This document shows positions 34,495 to 46,611 of a stretch of DNA of 64,000 nt, in pieces. The translations under genes and the position numbers were made by a program. A model generated the notes under the pieces. That model was not told the DNA's origin. It ran no database searches and saw nothing but the letters and a program-made list of their open reading frames with translations. Source of the stretch: Saururus chinensis (Eukaryota; Streptophyta; Magnoliopsida; Piperales; Saururaceae). Numbering within the stretch: position 1 is the first letter of the stretch; each line of letters opens with the position of its first letter. The DNA lies in assembly GCA_035235625.1 (NCBI GenBank), contig CP141149.1, positions 27,955,753 through 28,019,752 of the forward strand. Direction: 5' to 3'.

Positions 34495-37400
34495 TGTCAC
34501 AACCCAAAATTTTAAAACTCATTTTAATAAAACATGTGTGATATATTACAAATTTTTTTTCATAAACACAAAATAAATTCTTTAATTAAATATCCAAGTT
34601 ATGATAATTACAGTTCACAAATACAAACAATAAAATATATGATATTTTACACGTGTTGAAAGTTTATAAATAGCATGCTAGCCCTCAAAGTATAAGTTTG
34701 TCATCTGTTCGGAAATAAATAACTAAGTAAAGTTGAGTCTTATGCCAATAAATTGAATTACTTATAAAATTGTAGAAATAAAAAACTAAATCTCACTAAT
34801 ACAAAGTCATCTTGAATCCTCCACCAATGATTCTTGTCGAGCTAGTCTTCGCCTAAAGAGCTTGTAACCAACAATACCGAATAACAATGGAACATCTCCT
34901 ACATTTGGAGGGAAGTTTCCAATATGACAAAAATATTAATTAATATTTTTTAGATCGGGCCAATAACATTGGATGTTAGTTGCTTATATATTCATTAGAC
35001 AATGTCTTTAATGTTACTTTCAATAATATCGGATCCAAACATAATTCTGCTTAAAAACTATAGTATCTTAAGAAGTATAACATCAAATATGAAATGATAA
35101 GTCTTTTAAACTAGCATACATTTGAGGCAAGTCCTTTAGTTGTTGCACTTATTCTAATTAAACAATCAATAATGAACAAATGTGTGTGAGACCATGAAAG
35201 GGAATTATCCATAGTGCGACTAATAATCCTAAATATAAACAAACTCATCGAATGTTAACCTAAATGACAAATAATACAACCACCATAAACTATCCTTGAA
35301 AGGGAATTATCTATAGTGCGATCATGAAATCCACTAGGAAGTACCAAACAATGATTCTAAACTGAAATCAAAGCGAAATCCACCATAAAGCTTAAATCCA
35401 TCCATGAGAAATCGAATATTCACTCTCACAAACATGATTTTTCTACACATTAAGCCACAACATGATCATATCTATTACCTATAAACCATCCTCATTATAA
35501 GAGAACACATCTCACCATTTTTCATATAATATCCCTACTAAAAATATATTTTAATCACAAGAATTCCAACATTCAAGGGTTCAAGTTACTTCAATATCAA
35601 CATGTATAATTATCAACATAATATAATGCCGCATGACTACACTTAAACACATTCGATAAACTTCCATAATCAATTCTATACCTCCAGTAGCTTAATTTCA
35701 TTATAACATACATCCCATAACCATTAAAATCATTAAATGGAGTAAAACATTGAAATGAACATAAATTCCAAAAATAACAAAACTGCCTTGTAGCTGTTCG
35801 ATCGCCTTGCAAGGCCGTTTGATTCGCAAAACTGACAATCTACCAAAAATGTAGTGTTGCCGATCAATCGCCCTGGTAGGCCGTTCGATCGCCAACAAAG
35901 TAAGTTTGACCTTCTTCTTCATTTCAAAAACCAAAACCGAGATACCATGAAAACACCTTAAAATCTTCACCCATGGCCTCAAACACTATCAAAAACTCAT
36001 CAAACCTTTCAGAACATTAATCTAAACCATTCTAAAATAAAACCCTGAGAAATTAAAGTAAAAGATTAACATTTATTAAACCCACCATTAGAACCTAAAT
36101 CAAGCAAAACCCACTTTAAATAATATCATAAAAACCAAGGTTTTTACTACCCAAAGTTGAGATTGAAGAACCCATTACCTTTCCTTGTTGATTTGGGTCG
36201 GAATGAACTTTCAATCTCCTCCAACACGATTTTAAGTTAACATACAACTAATCTCGATTTTACTTTAAAAAATCAAAAGTAAACATTAGATCTAAGGTTT
36301 TAGAAGCCTAGAAATGAGATTTTGAAGATTAAGGCTTAGAGAAGAAAGGTAAAACAATAGATGGGGGAAGTCAAGATTAAGAAGAGTTTAAGAAAAACCT
36401 AGAGATTAAGCAAAGATTAAGCTACACTCACCTCTAATAGTTTCCTTTTTGGGCCTAATCGTGGATTCAGTTTCAAATCCCCTAACTAAGCCTATTCCGA
36501 AATGGGAAATGACACAGCTCTTTCCTTTTATAGGAGGGTTTGAGCTATACCTAATAGAACTGTGGGGTAGAAATAAAGTTTTTAACTAAAATTAGGAAAT
36601 TTGGCAATTTAACCCAAAATTAGGTCTAAAAAAATTTTAAATTTTTTTATAGTGTCTTCCATTGATGTCTGGGGCATTTTGGTCCAAAAACCTTAATTTC
36701 CTCTATGGTGCCCATAGGGGGTCCTACCAAACCTTAATTTTTAAAAAATTAGTAAAAAAATCAAAAAAATCCCAAAATTTAGGTTTGACCTAAAATCACT
36801 TAAACTAGTAATTGTGAAGTTGGTTTTGATTAAAACCTTCAGAAACCCATTTATTTTTGAAAATCACCGAATTTAATCAGAAAATACTTAAACCATACGA
36901 TAACTGATAAATAATCATTAAAATAAACTGGTTAAAGATGAGGGATCTTACATGTTCACTATGTGAATTAGTCTCAAACTCCTCCGAGGATATTTTACTT
37001 TTTATATTAATTAGGTATTCTCGCCCCCAATCTAAAGCTATCTAGCCTCATTGATTAATTTGTCATTAATTTTAAGGTAGTGATAAATTACTCTCACAAC
37101 AACAATTGTAAACATTAAAGAAAATAAAAGCATAAATAATACCAGTCCACATAAGTTCTAATAAATAATACTAACAAGGCTTAACTCAATTATGATAATA
37201 GAAAATCTTGTGCTCTTATAACCTAACTCTTATTGGGTTTGGAGTATCGATTTGTATGAAATGGGTTATAACATTCTTAAGGGTATTAGGATAATTTTTT
37301 CACATAAGACACAATCTTCTTTGTTCTTGGGTAAGTCATTGACCTTTCAAGAGGTTTCACTTTCATATTGACACATTGATTTCATTTACGGGATGCAGGT

Positions 37401-37565
37401 AGTCAATTTATAGGGCATTTCTGTCATTTTTTTTATGGTCTTCATTAATTTCAATGTGTTCGAAATTGATCAAGAGTATTCTTTAATGTCATGGACCCAT
37501 GGAAAATTTCTAGACATTTTATGCTTTAGATTTGTGTTTGATGAGATCTGTTCAGTCCAGATTTG
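34495..37565 (-). mobile_element. A-type LTR, rearranged, with B-like LTR fragment inside
   Basis: 34495-35175 aligns with 15319-15990 (start TGTCACAACCC). 36953-37565 aligns with about 16603-17410, for example TGTTCACTATGTGAATTAGT versus CGTTCACTCCATGAACTGGT. Between them, 35176-36952 is a different LTR type that ends GAGGGATCTTACA, like the B-type LTR ending at 49549, with a minus-strand TATA box at 36524-36532. The A part between about 15990 and 16600 has no counterpart, and no target duplication is seen, so recombination or deletion followed insertion. The left portion is shared with 63517-64000. Confidence 0.7.
35176..36952 (-). mobile_element. B-like LTR fragment
   Basis: The right end matches the ends of 45533-49549 and 52210-53942 (inverted) in the order TATA box, TTTTTAGG-rich stretch, ATCACTTAAA, GATGAGG(G)TCCTTACA. 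It also shares the CGATCGCC..AGGCCGTTCGATCG motif (35800-35890) with 48368-48450. The left end is unclear. Confidence 0.6.
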
Positions 37566-38007
37566 CTATGATGCAGTTTGACTCCGAGTGTTGATTTATC
37601 TAATTTTGACGTAAAAATTAGATTGTGATTAAAAGTGTTTTATCCAACCATGAGTCATGAGATTATGTTATGATGGTTTATCCAATCTTATATTATTAGA
37701 TTCTGGTTACGAGTGTTTAATCCGATCATAATTCCTCAGATTTCGTGTTGTGTTATCTAATTTTTAACTATCAGGTTATATATTTGAAAGTGTTATCCGA
37801 TTTTAATTATGGGTTTTAGTATCCGAATGTCTTATCCTAGTGGCTATCATATTCTATTTTGAAGATTTCTCTCCGATATTTAAAATATTGAAATGTTGTT
37901 TGTGATTGTTGTCCGAGTAATGACCAGATTTTGATGCGTGTGGAAGATTGGTTTGGGCAAATTGCAAGGACGCAATTCATTTAAGGGGGGAAGAATGTAA
38001 TGACCCG

Positions 38008-38090
38008 TTTTTCGGTTACGCCTAATCTGATGGGTTGAGAGGTAATTCATTTTCCGGTTACGCCTAACCTGATGGGTTAAGAGGTAATTC
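38008..38090. repeat. Tandem pair, ~42 bp
   Basis: Two adjacent copies of TTTTCGGTTACGCCTAATCT...GGTAATTC, with few mismatches. Confidence 0.9.
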
Positions 38091-38403
38091 TATAATTTTG
38101 ATTATGTGTTAGGGGGTTTCAGGGGATAGATTCTCCATATACAGGTAGAGATAAAGTAACGAATATAATGAATTGAATAACACATGAAACAGAGGTCGGG
38201 AGCAAAAGCTACGTCATCAGGAAGAATGCCACATGGATGGGACCCACTTGAAAAGCGCGGGATAACCTACCCATATGTGGTCTTGTTTTGAAGGGCTCTT
38301 TGATACGAGTCCATTGGTGCCATGAGTGCGTGATTTTGACTTCAGAATAGGAAGTTATCGCGTTTTGAGGTTGATATATTATTTAAATAAAATAATATTA
38401 TAT

Positions 38404-38560
38404 CGGATAGGATTGATGATGCAAGTGGATAGGAGTGACGACGAAGCCGATAGGATTGCTGATGAAGCAGATAGGATTGTTGATGAAGCAGATAAGATTT
38501 TTGGTGGAAGCGGATAGGATTGCTGACAAAGTGGATAAGATCGTTGACGTAACGGATGGG
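38404..38560. repeat. 21-bp tandem array
   Basis: About seven imperfect copies of GATGAAGCAGATAGGATTG-like sequence. In one frame they read DEADRIAD repeatedly. This reflects the repeat and is not evidence of a gene. Confidence 0.85.
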
Positions 38561-38681
38561 ATTGACATGTGTCAATCTTATCTGCCATGTGTCAGCCTCA
38601 TGTCTATCCCACGTTCAGAAACTTCTGTTCTTCGTTTTTCACTCATCTTAAGTTCGATTCGAGTCATTTAAGAGGCATTCT

Positions 38682-39342
38682 TGTAACATCCCTAATTTTT
38701 TTTGTAATTTTTTTACATTTTTCTGCTATTTTTCTACAATGTTCTACAGTTCTTGGTCATATTTTCGATAAATAGACTTTACGCTTCGGCGTATCCGTAT
38801 TTGTAATATTCACGACCATAAGAGTCAGGAGTGGTGTTTAGTCGTAGGTCATGGGCCTCGATGCATCACATAAATTTTCAGCGCGAAAATTGGACAGGAC
38901 ATGTGAGAGCAGAAGCAGAAAGAAAGAAAGACAAAAAAAAAAGAATGAAAAAAAATGTATAGAACGGATTGGGCGCGCCTCAGCATGCCTGACCCCGCTT
39001 TGTGAATAGTGAATGGGGCTTCACTATGTGAGGCCGGAGGCGCCGCCGCCGGTGGCCACTGGGTTCCACCCGGTTAGCCATGGCCTGGCGACGCTGCCGC
39101 CACCGGTGGCCGCCGGGTTCCACCCGGTCGGCCATGGCCTGGCGACGCCACCTCCGCGTCCCTGGCCTAGCCCCACTGGCAACCGCCGCCCCTCTCCCTC
39201 TTTCCCATTTTAGCCGTAGTGACCATTTTTGGAGAGGTTTTCGCCGGATCTGCTGCAGTCTATGCCTGCATGGATGCCATCCCACTGCCACAGCTCCGCC
39301 CTGGCCACAGTGACCTCCGGCCACCGCGGTCCTGGCCTCCCC
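38682..39342. mobile_element. Outer C-type LTR, segment 1
   Basis: Starts TGTAACATCCCTAATTTTT. The first 250 bp are homologous to the start of the inner LTR at 39343 (shared ACGCTTCGGCGTAT and TAGTYGYAGGYC). It is interrupted at 39342 by the inner LTR and resumes at 43694. Confidence 0.7.
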
Positions 39343-41172
39343 TGTAAGGTCCCTGATTTTTCTACGATTTTTTATGATTTTCCTGCTATTTTTTTGGTCA
39401 TTTTCGGCGGGAAAATGTGACGCTTCGGCGTATTCATATTTATGTATACATACCCCATATTTATACCCGTAGAGTCGGGTGTGGGGCTTAGTTGCAGGCC
39501 GCGGGCCTCACTGCGCACTTACGGCACGAATTTTGGAGGTATATCGCGTAACCAGTGAGTTAACCGCATTAGGGACGTGGATGTAAAAATTAAAATGATT
39601 AACTATATAAATATTTCCCCCCGTCGGTTTTCACAGAACCGACATCCAGAAGTTTTTTCACGTCTAGTGGTTTTGTGAGAAAACCCGAGGGCATATCCGG
39701 TTGCTCCGTTCTCCCTCCTCCATCATCGGATTCCTTCGATTCTTGTTAGGATCTGCTTTGCCTCATTGCTATGAGTCCGTAGGTACCGGCTATGACAGCC
39801 GCCACGGCCTCTTCGCTCCTCCACAAGGTATCGAACATTTTTTCAGGTTTTTCTCTCCTTCAATCCCGTTTTTGAACCTTGGGTGTACGATTTTGACGTC
39901 GTTTGCGGCCGCTCTCAACTAGACTTATATTTAGTTGGCCGCTAGGAACCCATAGGTGCTAGCTAGAGCCACCGCCATGCTTTCTTCGCTCCGTGGTGAG
40001 CTATCGGCACTTTGGTCGGGTTTTGTTTCTAATATTCCATCTCACTGTCCGTGGGATTTTTTGGACGCCGGTGGGTTTCCGGTTGTTGTCCGGCCACCGG
40101 TAGGACTCCGTCCAACCTACCTTGACCCAGTGTTGGTAGGGGTTTGCCATTTTCGACCTTGCTTCGCCCTATTTCCTTGCTCCGCCCGATTAGACATTTT
40201 GGGTGTGTCTTGGGTCATTGGTATTGGCGAGCCGTGGGCCATTTTGCCATCGTGGGCTTTGCCCCGGCTCGGCGACAGTGAGGGTCAGCCCCACTTAGCC
40301 CGATTGTACACTCCGCTCGGAATGGGCCCGCTTGCTATTTGCCCTATACCGTGCGAGATGCACAACCGCCCGCACCATGGGTATTGGTTGTGGGTGGCGA
40401 TCGGCGATGTCGCCACTTTGATTGGCCACAGCTAGGGCCTTGGCCTTGTTGGCTTTTGTGGGCCTTGGGTTGCCTCCTTTCAGCCCTCTTCCCCCGCCCC
40501 TTTTGGGTCGCGTGTGCATGTGGCCACGCATGTACTTCTGGGTTTAGGCGCCACATTTGCGCCGCCTGACCATCGGTTGGCTTTGCCACCGAGTGGAGTT
40601 GACATAGAGCCCTCCTCCACCCTTCCTTTGTCCTCGAGTGTTGCCCCACGCTCTCCGCCCTTATGTGGGCCTTTGTTGACCGAAATCGTCGCTGTTGGGT
40701 GCTGTCCACGGCCGATTTTGACATCTTGTGGCCGGCTGAGTACGTCTTAGCCACCGGCCGATCTTCAGTGAGTACACCCTCGACTTTTGGTCGCTTTGCC
40801 ACTTATGTTGGCACGATATTTCTCCCGGCCGCCCTAGTGTGCCCCCGTGGATCGCGGGTTTTGCCGCATTGACTTCTGACACCCTGTTTGGCTGTAATAG
40901 TTCTGATGCTTCCTAAAACCCTCGGGACGGCAGCTCTCTCATCCATGCAACGGGTTTGGCCACCAACTCCGCTACCGACACCGCCACCATCGTGTGCTCG
41001 CCATCGAATGTCATGATTACGAGGTAGGGGAGCTTTGAACTCGTAATTTCATGATAGCATGCTTGAATAAGTAGTAGCATGCTAGGATTGCATGATATGC
41101 ATGTAAGCACGATTATATGGCATGTTGAAATGTATATGACATGCATGTTGGTTGTAGGTATGTTGGATGTAA

Positions 41173-41340
41173 GCATGTGCTAGTGATGGCTAGCGTGTAT
41201 GTTTGAAGTATGTATGAATGTGTGTGCATGTGCTAGTGATGGCTAGCGTGTATGTTTGACGTATGTATGCATGTGCTAGTGATGGCTAGCGTGTATGCGT
41301 GACATATATATGTATGCACAAGTGATGACTAGTGAGCATG
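41173..41340. repeat. Irregular 44-53-bp tandem repeats
   Basis: GCATGTGCTAGTGATGGCTA recurs at 41173, 41226 and 41270, with a decayed fourth copy near 41316. Confidence 0.8.
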
Positions 41341-42045
41341 TTTGTAAGCTGCGTATGTATGATTGTATGTGTATGTTATACGTATGTGTGATAGACATAC
41401 GTATGTATGATGGCTATGTGCTTATGATATGGATATGTGTAAGTGTATGTGGGCAGAGGTATGAGCTATGAGTGGTATGAAGTGACAGTGGTTGGTAGGG
41501 ATTGGATATGGATGTGTAAGCGTATGATAGATGACAGAGGATATGGGTATTTGTGAGACAGTAAGAGTGTTCATAATTGTACAAGCATAACGTACAGATT
41601 ATGAAGTGAAAAGTAAGCATAATAAGTAAGATATAAGTAAGAGGGCGACAACTGGGTTGGTTCTAAGAAGCTTCATTTGATGAGGTCAGTGTAAGATGAT
41701 TTGGTCATAAGATGGATGACGAAGTATGTAAGACTGTAAGGGTTTGTTGTACGATGAGTTTTGTCCATGATGTGGACGGGTAAGTGAAGTCTGCTGCCCT
41801 GATGAACTTGGGTTTCAGATCGGGCTCAGCTTCAGTTTGACCAGTCGAGGACTGTGAGTTTGTGTGGCATAATTGTATCGCATAATATACTTAATTCAAA
41901 CTTGAATTATAAGCACAACTAATGATAGCATTGTGAGTTTGAGACCTGAGGATTCGACAGATTAAGTTCCGTGTTTGTGTTGGCCACTAATGAGTCGGCC
42001 GAGCTTTTCTCATGTCTTGCTATGGTGTTTGTCCTGCGGGATGTT

Positions 42046-42243
42046 GTCTGTGTGCTGTATAGAGCACTGGACGTCTGATGCTCTGCTGAGAGCGACGTTG
42101 TTTCTGATTTGGTCTGTGTGCTGTATAAGCCCAGACGTTTGATGCTCTGTTGAGAGCGATGTACGTTTCTGATTTTGGTCTGTGTGCTGTGTAAGCCCAG
42201 ACGTTTGATGCTCTGTTGAGAGCGTTGTATGTTTCCGTCCAAG
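42046..42243. repeat. 66-bp tandem array, three copies
   Basis: GTCTGTGTGCTGT starts units at 42046, 42112 and 42178. Each continues with AGACGTTTGATGCTCTGTTG or a close variant. Confidence 0.88.
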
Positions 42244-42279
42244 AGTGGCACTGTATGTTTTCTGCCCAAGAGTGGCAAT

Positions 42280-42384
42280 GGCACTATAAGACCCATTATG
42301 GTGGGAAATTCTCTGGCACTATAAGACCCATTATGGTGGGCGATTCTATGGCACTATAAGACCCATTATGGTGGGCAACTGTAT
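42280..42384. repeat. 35-bp tandem array, three copies
   Basis: Units starting at 42280, 42315 and 42350 share GGCACTATAAGACCCATTAT nearly perfectly. The outer C-type copy has only one decayed equivalent. Confidence 0.9.
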
Positions 42385-42900
42385 GACCCCTTATGTGTGG
42401 GTGTTTATGTTTGCGCGCTCAGGTAAGTAGTATCATGGATCTACTCTTACCTGTTTTATCCAGTGCCCCATGAGCATTGGTGTGCCTTACCTTCAGAAAA
42501 GTTCATGGCGTCTAGTCACTCCCCGGAGGTTAAGGTGTTGCCCCAGTGGCATTCATTTCCATTTCGACGCTGGAGCTTATTAGTTGTAATGAGCTTCAGT
42601 GGTCATTGATATGTGTATGATTATGAGCACAACTGTAAGTGTATGAGTATGAGCACGACTGTAAGTGTATGTGTATGTGTACGACTGTAAGAGTATGTGT
42701 ATGAGTATGATTGTAAGATTATGAGTATGAGTAAGATAGTAAGTGTGATTTGTGTAAGTTGTACGAGAAGGTCATACAAGTATGTGTAAACTGTATGGGT
42801 GAGCATATGATTGTACGAGTAAGGTCGTACAAGTATGCGTGTGTGGTATGAGTAAGTTTGTAAGACCATGGATAGGGTTTTTGTGTAAGTTTAATCTGTT

Positions 42901-43074
42901 GGTATGACTTTGGCACAATGGTGCCTTTGGTATGATTTTGGCATGATGGTGCCTTTGGTATGATTTTGGCACAATGGTGCCTTTGGTATGATTTTGGCAC
43001 GATTGTGCCTTTGGTATGATTTTGGCATGATGGTGCCTTTGGTATGACTTTGGCACGATGGTGCATTTGGTATG
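42901..43074. repeat. 28-bp tandem array, six copies
   Basis: Units start at 42901, 42929, 42957, 42985, 43013 and 43041, each GGTATGATTTTGGCACAATG-like plus GTGCCTTT, with a partial seventh. The equivalent region of the outer copy (near 51500) lacks it. Confidence 0.95.
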
Positions 43075-45258
43075 TTTGTATGCGTATGAGCATGATTATG
43101 ATATGCCTATTGTTCATCTTTGCGTTGCTTGAACGCATGTATTTATGAACTTATTGAGTTTACAGTTTGGGTTTTCCCCTACTGGGTATTTTTCTACTGA
43201 GTATGAAAATACTTATTACCCTACTTTTTAGCCCCGTTGTACGGGAGGTTTTGCAGGTGGTGCGGTGAGCTCCTGGAGATGAATGCTCGCTTTCGAGGAG
43301 GATTGATTCCCTTGGACTCAGGTATCTGCTTGACTCTGCGAATTTATTTGTGCCACGATCCGATGTATTGGGTGAGATGAGAAAACAAGTGTTATCATTC
43401 TGGACTTTCATTTGGATCAGTCAGTGGACTGTTATGGGACTTGCACTCAGGGATGCCTGGGAGGGATTTGTATTTAAAGTCTATGATCATAACAATTTAA
43501 TCGTACGTGTGTTTTCGAGTAGCGCCTGATGATATTAGCTTTGGCCGTACGATGTTTAACCGTATGATGTTTTGAATTATAAATTGTTTTATTAGGTTTT
43601 GATTTCGTCAATTTCCTCTGATTTACAGACGTTATATTGCAAATTTTTTTTGTGAATTTTAAGGAAAATGTGTGAAAAATGTCGGGCGTTACATCCCCAC
43701 CCCAGTTCATAGTCGTGTGGTAAAAAAAATGGTCCCGCCTCTATTTTTTTGGTTTTTTGTTCAGTACGAACTGCAGCTGTGTCGCTGGTCGCCGGCTACC
43801 ATCGCCGGGCCTCTAGTTCTCTTCCGGCTTGGCAATGACAAGGCCATCACCCCGGGGCCCGGACCGCGGCTTCCCCAGCCATGACCAGCCATTTTCCGTT
43901 CTAGACGGGCAGTGCTTTCTTTTTTTGTTCTGTTCTGTCATTGTGGGTTGCGACCGCCGGCTGTGCCACCGGTGGCTGGCCACGATGACCGGCCTTTGGC
44001 CCTCCCCCCAGCTCGGCAACGGCAAGGCCGCCACATTGGCCGCCGCCTCTCTCAACCCCACCCTGTCTTATTCTAGGATCAAAAATCTTCCCTTTTTCTT
44101 TTTCCCATTCTTGTGTTGTGATCCATGGCCATGCAGCTGGTCTCCGGCCGTTGGCCTTCTCCTGAATTGGTGATGGCAAGGCCGCCACCTTGGACTGAAC
44201 TGTTGCCTCCTCCAGTCCATCACCTCTCCTGTCATTTTTCAATTCCAGACATATCTTTGCTCTGGTTTTATTTTTCTTCTTCACTGTAGCGTCCGTTCTC
44301 CATTGACTGATGTTGCATGATATCGGGTTGATGTCTATTTGAATCGTCGTGGTCTAGCGATTGTTGAATCGCCACCGTCTTCCAGGTTTGTCCCTCGGCC
44401 CCCGTTTGACTATTTGTGGCCAGTGGTAGCGTGTCCACCGCCTTGGCCAGGTACTCTGTCGCCCTACCTAAATCGGGTCTTGGGTCTCTTCAATTTTCTG
44501 ATTGGCTGTTATGCTGTAGACAACTGTAGATGTCGACTTGACACAATTTTCTTATTGACTTTTCTCTCCGCATTTTCTACACACACCAGATGTCCCTAAA
44601 CTTTGGGATACGTCTCCGATTGCTGCTAATGGACCCACTCCAACCCAAGCCAACGTGTTTAGCTTGGGATTTCGTGAACTTGGGCTGCAGATCCAATCAA
44701 TACGGGCTCTACCCCAACCCAGTGATGGCTAGGGCCAGCACTTCTGGCCCGAATTTACCTTTGCACCCCCACTTTCTATTACACACAACCCGGAACATAA
44801 GAGGAAAGAGTCCTCAAATTCAGATCCTTCCAAGCGGAAGTAACACAGTCAGCCATTGAACTCGGCCCATCGAAGGCTCGACCGATGTCGTGCCATATCC
44901 TCCACCGTAAGCTGTGCTTGATGCACGATTATCCGTACGATGAATTTGTTGTGGGTAGAGTTTAAAAATGGCGCCGCCTTTTCCGACCACCTGCGCCAAG
45001 CCTTAGTGCCTCAACGTATGTTTATGGAAAGTCTCCACCATTAGGCAATATGGCCATTAAAGCCCTCCTCTATCTCCCTTATGTTCGTGGGTACTGTCAC
45101 GGGGTAGTGAAGCGGACTACCTGTGACACGTGCTGGGGCGCACACACGTGGGAAAGTGTTGTATACGAGGTGTGCATGCATTATGGGAACTGCCCTTAGT
45201 GTTGCATATCATGTGTGCAGGCGTTGCGGGGAAGGCCCGCAACGTTGCGCAACATGTG

Positions 45259-45274
45259 TGCGCAACGTTGCGCA
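45259..45274. repeat. 16-bp perfect palindrome
   Basis: TGCGCAACGTTGCGCA is its own reverse complement. A shorter relative GCAACGTTGC lies just upstream. Confidence 0.95.
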
Positions 45275-45299
45275 GAAATGCCGCAACGATGCGCACACA

Positions 45300-45331
45300 T
45301 AGTTGGCTATGTTGGGACACATAGCCAACTA
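45300..45331. repeat. Perfect hairpin, 13-bp stem and 6-nt loop
   Basis: TAGTTGGCTATGT, loop TGGGAC, then ACATAGCCAACTA. Confidence 0.95.
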
Positions 45332-46164
45332 GCACATATTTGGATTCTTAAGATGTCCCCACCTACCTATATAGTGTTAGAGGGTACTTGGGAGTGTTCT
45401 TGGGTAGTTTCGTAAAATTCGGAAATACCATGCTCGTACGGCCACTTTGGCTGCCACTCCAAAGAAATGAGAAAAATCTCTTATGCTATATAGGGAGGGA
45501 CATGATGAGCTTAATGGACAAGCTGTTGGTATTGTCATGCCCCGGCGATGCCCGACCCGAGCCGAACCCGGTCCAAGGGCCGGTCAAGCGCGCGGGAGCG
45601 ACGAAGTGAAGATTGAGAAACGATTCTAGGTGAAGACTTAACCCTAACCACGCGCGATTAACAGAAACATGAAGTGCGCACAATCCTTTGAGCAAGAGTA
45701 AATAAAAAGGGAAGAAAAAGTGTTGCTTATCACAAAGTAAACAACAATCTCAAACCCACAAGCTTAGTTAAGTAAAGCCCACACCGGCTCAAAATAAGTC
45801 ATAAGCATCACAACAGTAAAATGTGACATAAAACCAAAACAAGAACCCTACACAAAGGTTCTGACATAAAGCATGAAACAAAAGAAGGTAAGTCACACAA
45901 CGATCTCCATGATCATATCCAAGCCACCTCCGACCTTTCCTCGAAGAGGAGATCCTGTCCGTATGCGTGTTGCACCACGCAGCCCCAAATCAAAACACAC
46001 AAAGAGGGGTGAGTTTAACAAACTCAGCAATGGTTTTAATATCACTAACAACATCGAAAAATACGATAGCATAGCGATATAATCATTCAAATCAACGAAT
46101 TACATGGTGCATCATTTTTTGATCACACATACATATCACCTAACATTGCATCATAGTGCATAAT

Positions 46165-46611
46165 CAACCTGCATGGATGTATCTCTAACATACATATTCC
46201 ACATGCATAACATCAACATCAACCTGCATGGATGTATCTCTAACATACATATTCCACATGCATAACATCAACATCAACCTGCATGGATGTATCTCTAACA
46301 TACATATTCCAACATGCATAACATCAACATCAACCTGCATGGATGTATCTCTAACATACATATTCCCACATGTATAACATCAACATCAACCTGTATGGAT
46401 GTATCTCTAACATACATATTCCAACATGCATAACATCAACATCAACCTGCATGGATGTATCTCTAACATACATATTCCCACATGCATAACATCAACATCA
46501 ACCTGCATGGATGTATCTCTAACATACATATTCCACATGCATAACATCAACATCAACCTGCATGGATGTATCTCTAACATACATATTCCACATGCATAAT
46601 ATCAACATCAA
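46165..46611. repeat. 55-bp minisatellite, eight copies
   Basis: Eight consecutive units of 54-57 bp carry CCTGCATGGATGTATCTCTA and ACATACATATTCC. Two further units follow at about 46972-47083. The related LTR at 52210-53942 has only one unit (near 53290-53340). Confidence 0.95.

Larger units (their letters stand above)
29601..35065. repeat. Segmental duplication, copy 1
   Basis: This block recurs at 59262-64000 in the same orientation with an offset near 29.66 kb. The left breakpoint lies in an A-rich run followed by GGGAAGGAAGGAGG. The block holds the whole transporter gene, its promoter side and the first part of an A-type LTR (34495 on). The other copy lacks about 559 bp of the 5'-UTR intron. 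The right breakpoint is beyond the window in copy 2, so the end given here is only the last visible alignment. Confidence 0.9.
37566..38681 (+). mobile_element. Gypsy-type 3' remnant: PPT and LTR start
   Basis: TTTAAGGGGGGAAGAA (37980-37995) reads as a polypurine tract, directly followed by TGTAATGACCCG (37996), a typical gypsy LTR start. Upstream is non-coding, degenerate sequence with repeats of a TTATCCGAT..-like motif. Downstream the LTR has a 41-42-bp tandem pair (38008-38090) and a 21-bp array (about 38404-38560), then is cut off by the C-type LTR at 38682. Confidence 0.6.
39343..43693. mobile_element. Inner C-type solo LTR, 4.35 kb
   Basis: Ends are TGTAAGGTCCC and GGGCGTTACA. Perfect 5-bp target duplication TCCCC lies at 39338-39342 and 43694-43698. 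No PBS, PPT or polyprotein is inside. The second half contains several minisatellites (separate entries), then the CCTACTTTTTAGCCCC block common near LTR 3' ends. Its half from 40890 on aligns with 49555-52206 of the outer LTR (TTACGAGGTAGGGGA shared). It is therefore an insertion of one family member into another. A GC-rich section (about 40000-40860) holds long but unrecognised open frames. Confidence 0.85.
43694..45532. mobile_element. Outer C-type LTR, segment 2
   Basis: This continues the LTR begun at 38682, starting with the right copy of TCCCC. It is GC-rich in its first part, like the inner LTR after its first 300 bp, but the two diverge there. It contains a 16-bp palindrome at 45259-45274 and a 13-bp-stem hairpin at 45300-45331. 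It is interrupted at 45532 by the B-type solo LTR. Confidence 0.6.

Noticed and set aside
34495-36952. A single intact solo LTR
   Set aside because: Flanks GTATT and TGTTC do not match, and the two halves belong to different LTR types.
38404-38560. DEADRIAD repeat protein
   Set aside because: The frame is a 21-bp tandem repeat in an LTR; it has no gene context and varies by slippage.
39956-40802. Open frames of 159 (+) and 152 (-) codons
   Set aside because: They overlap on both strands in a GC-rich LTR block, where long chance frames are expected. No motif is recognised.
38682-43693. One 5-kb LTR from 38682 to 43693
   Set aside because: Flanks ATTCT and TCCCC differ. The TCCCC repeat instead defines 39343-43693 as the inserted unit.
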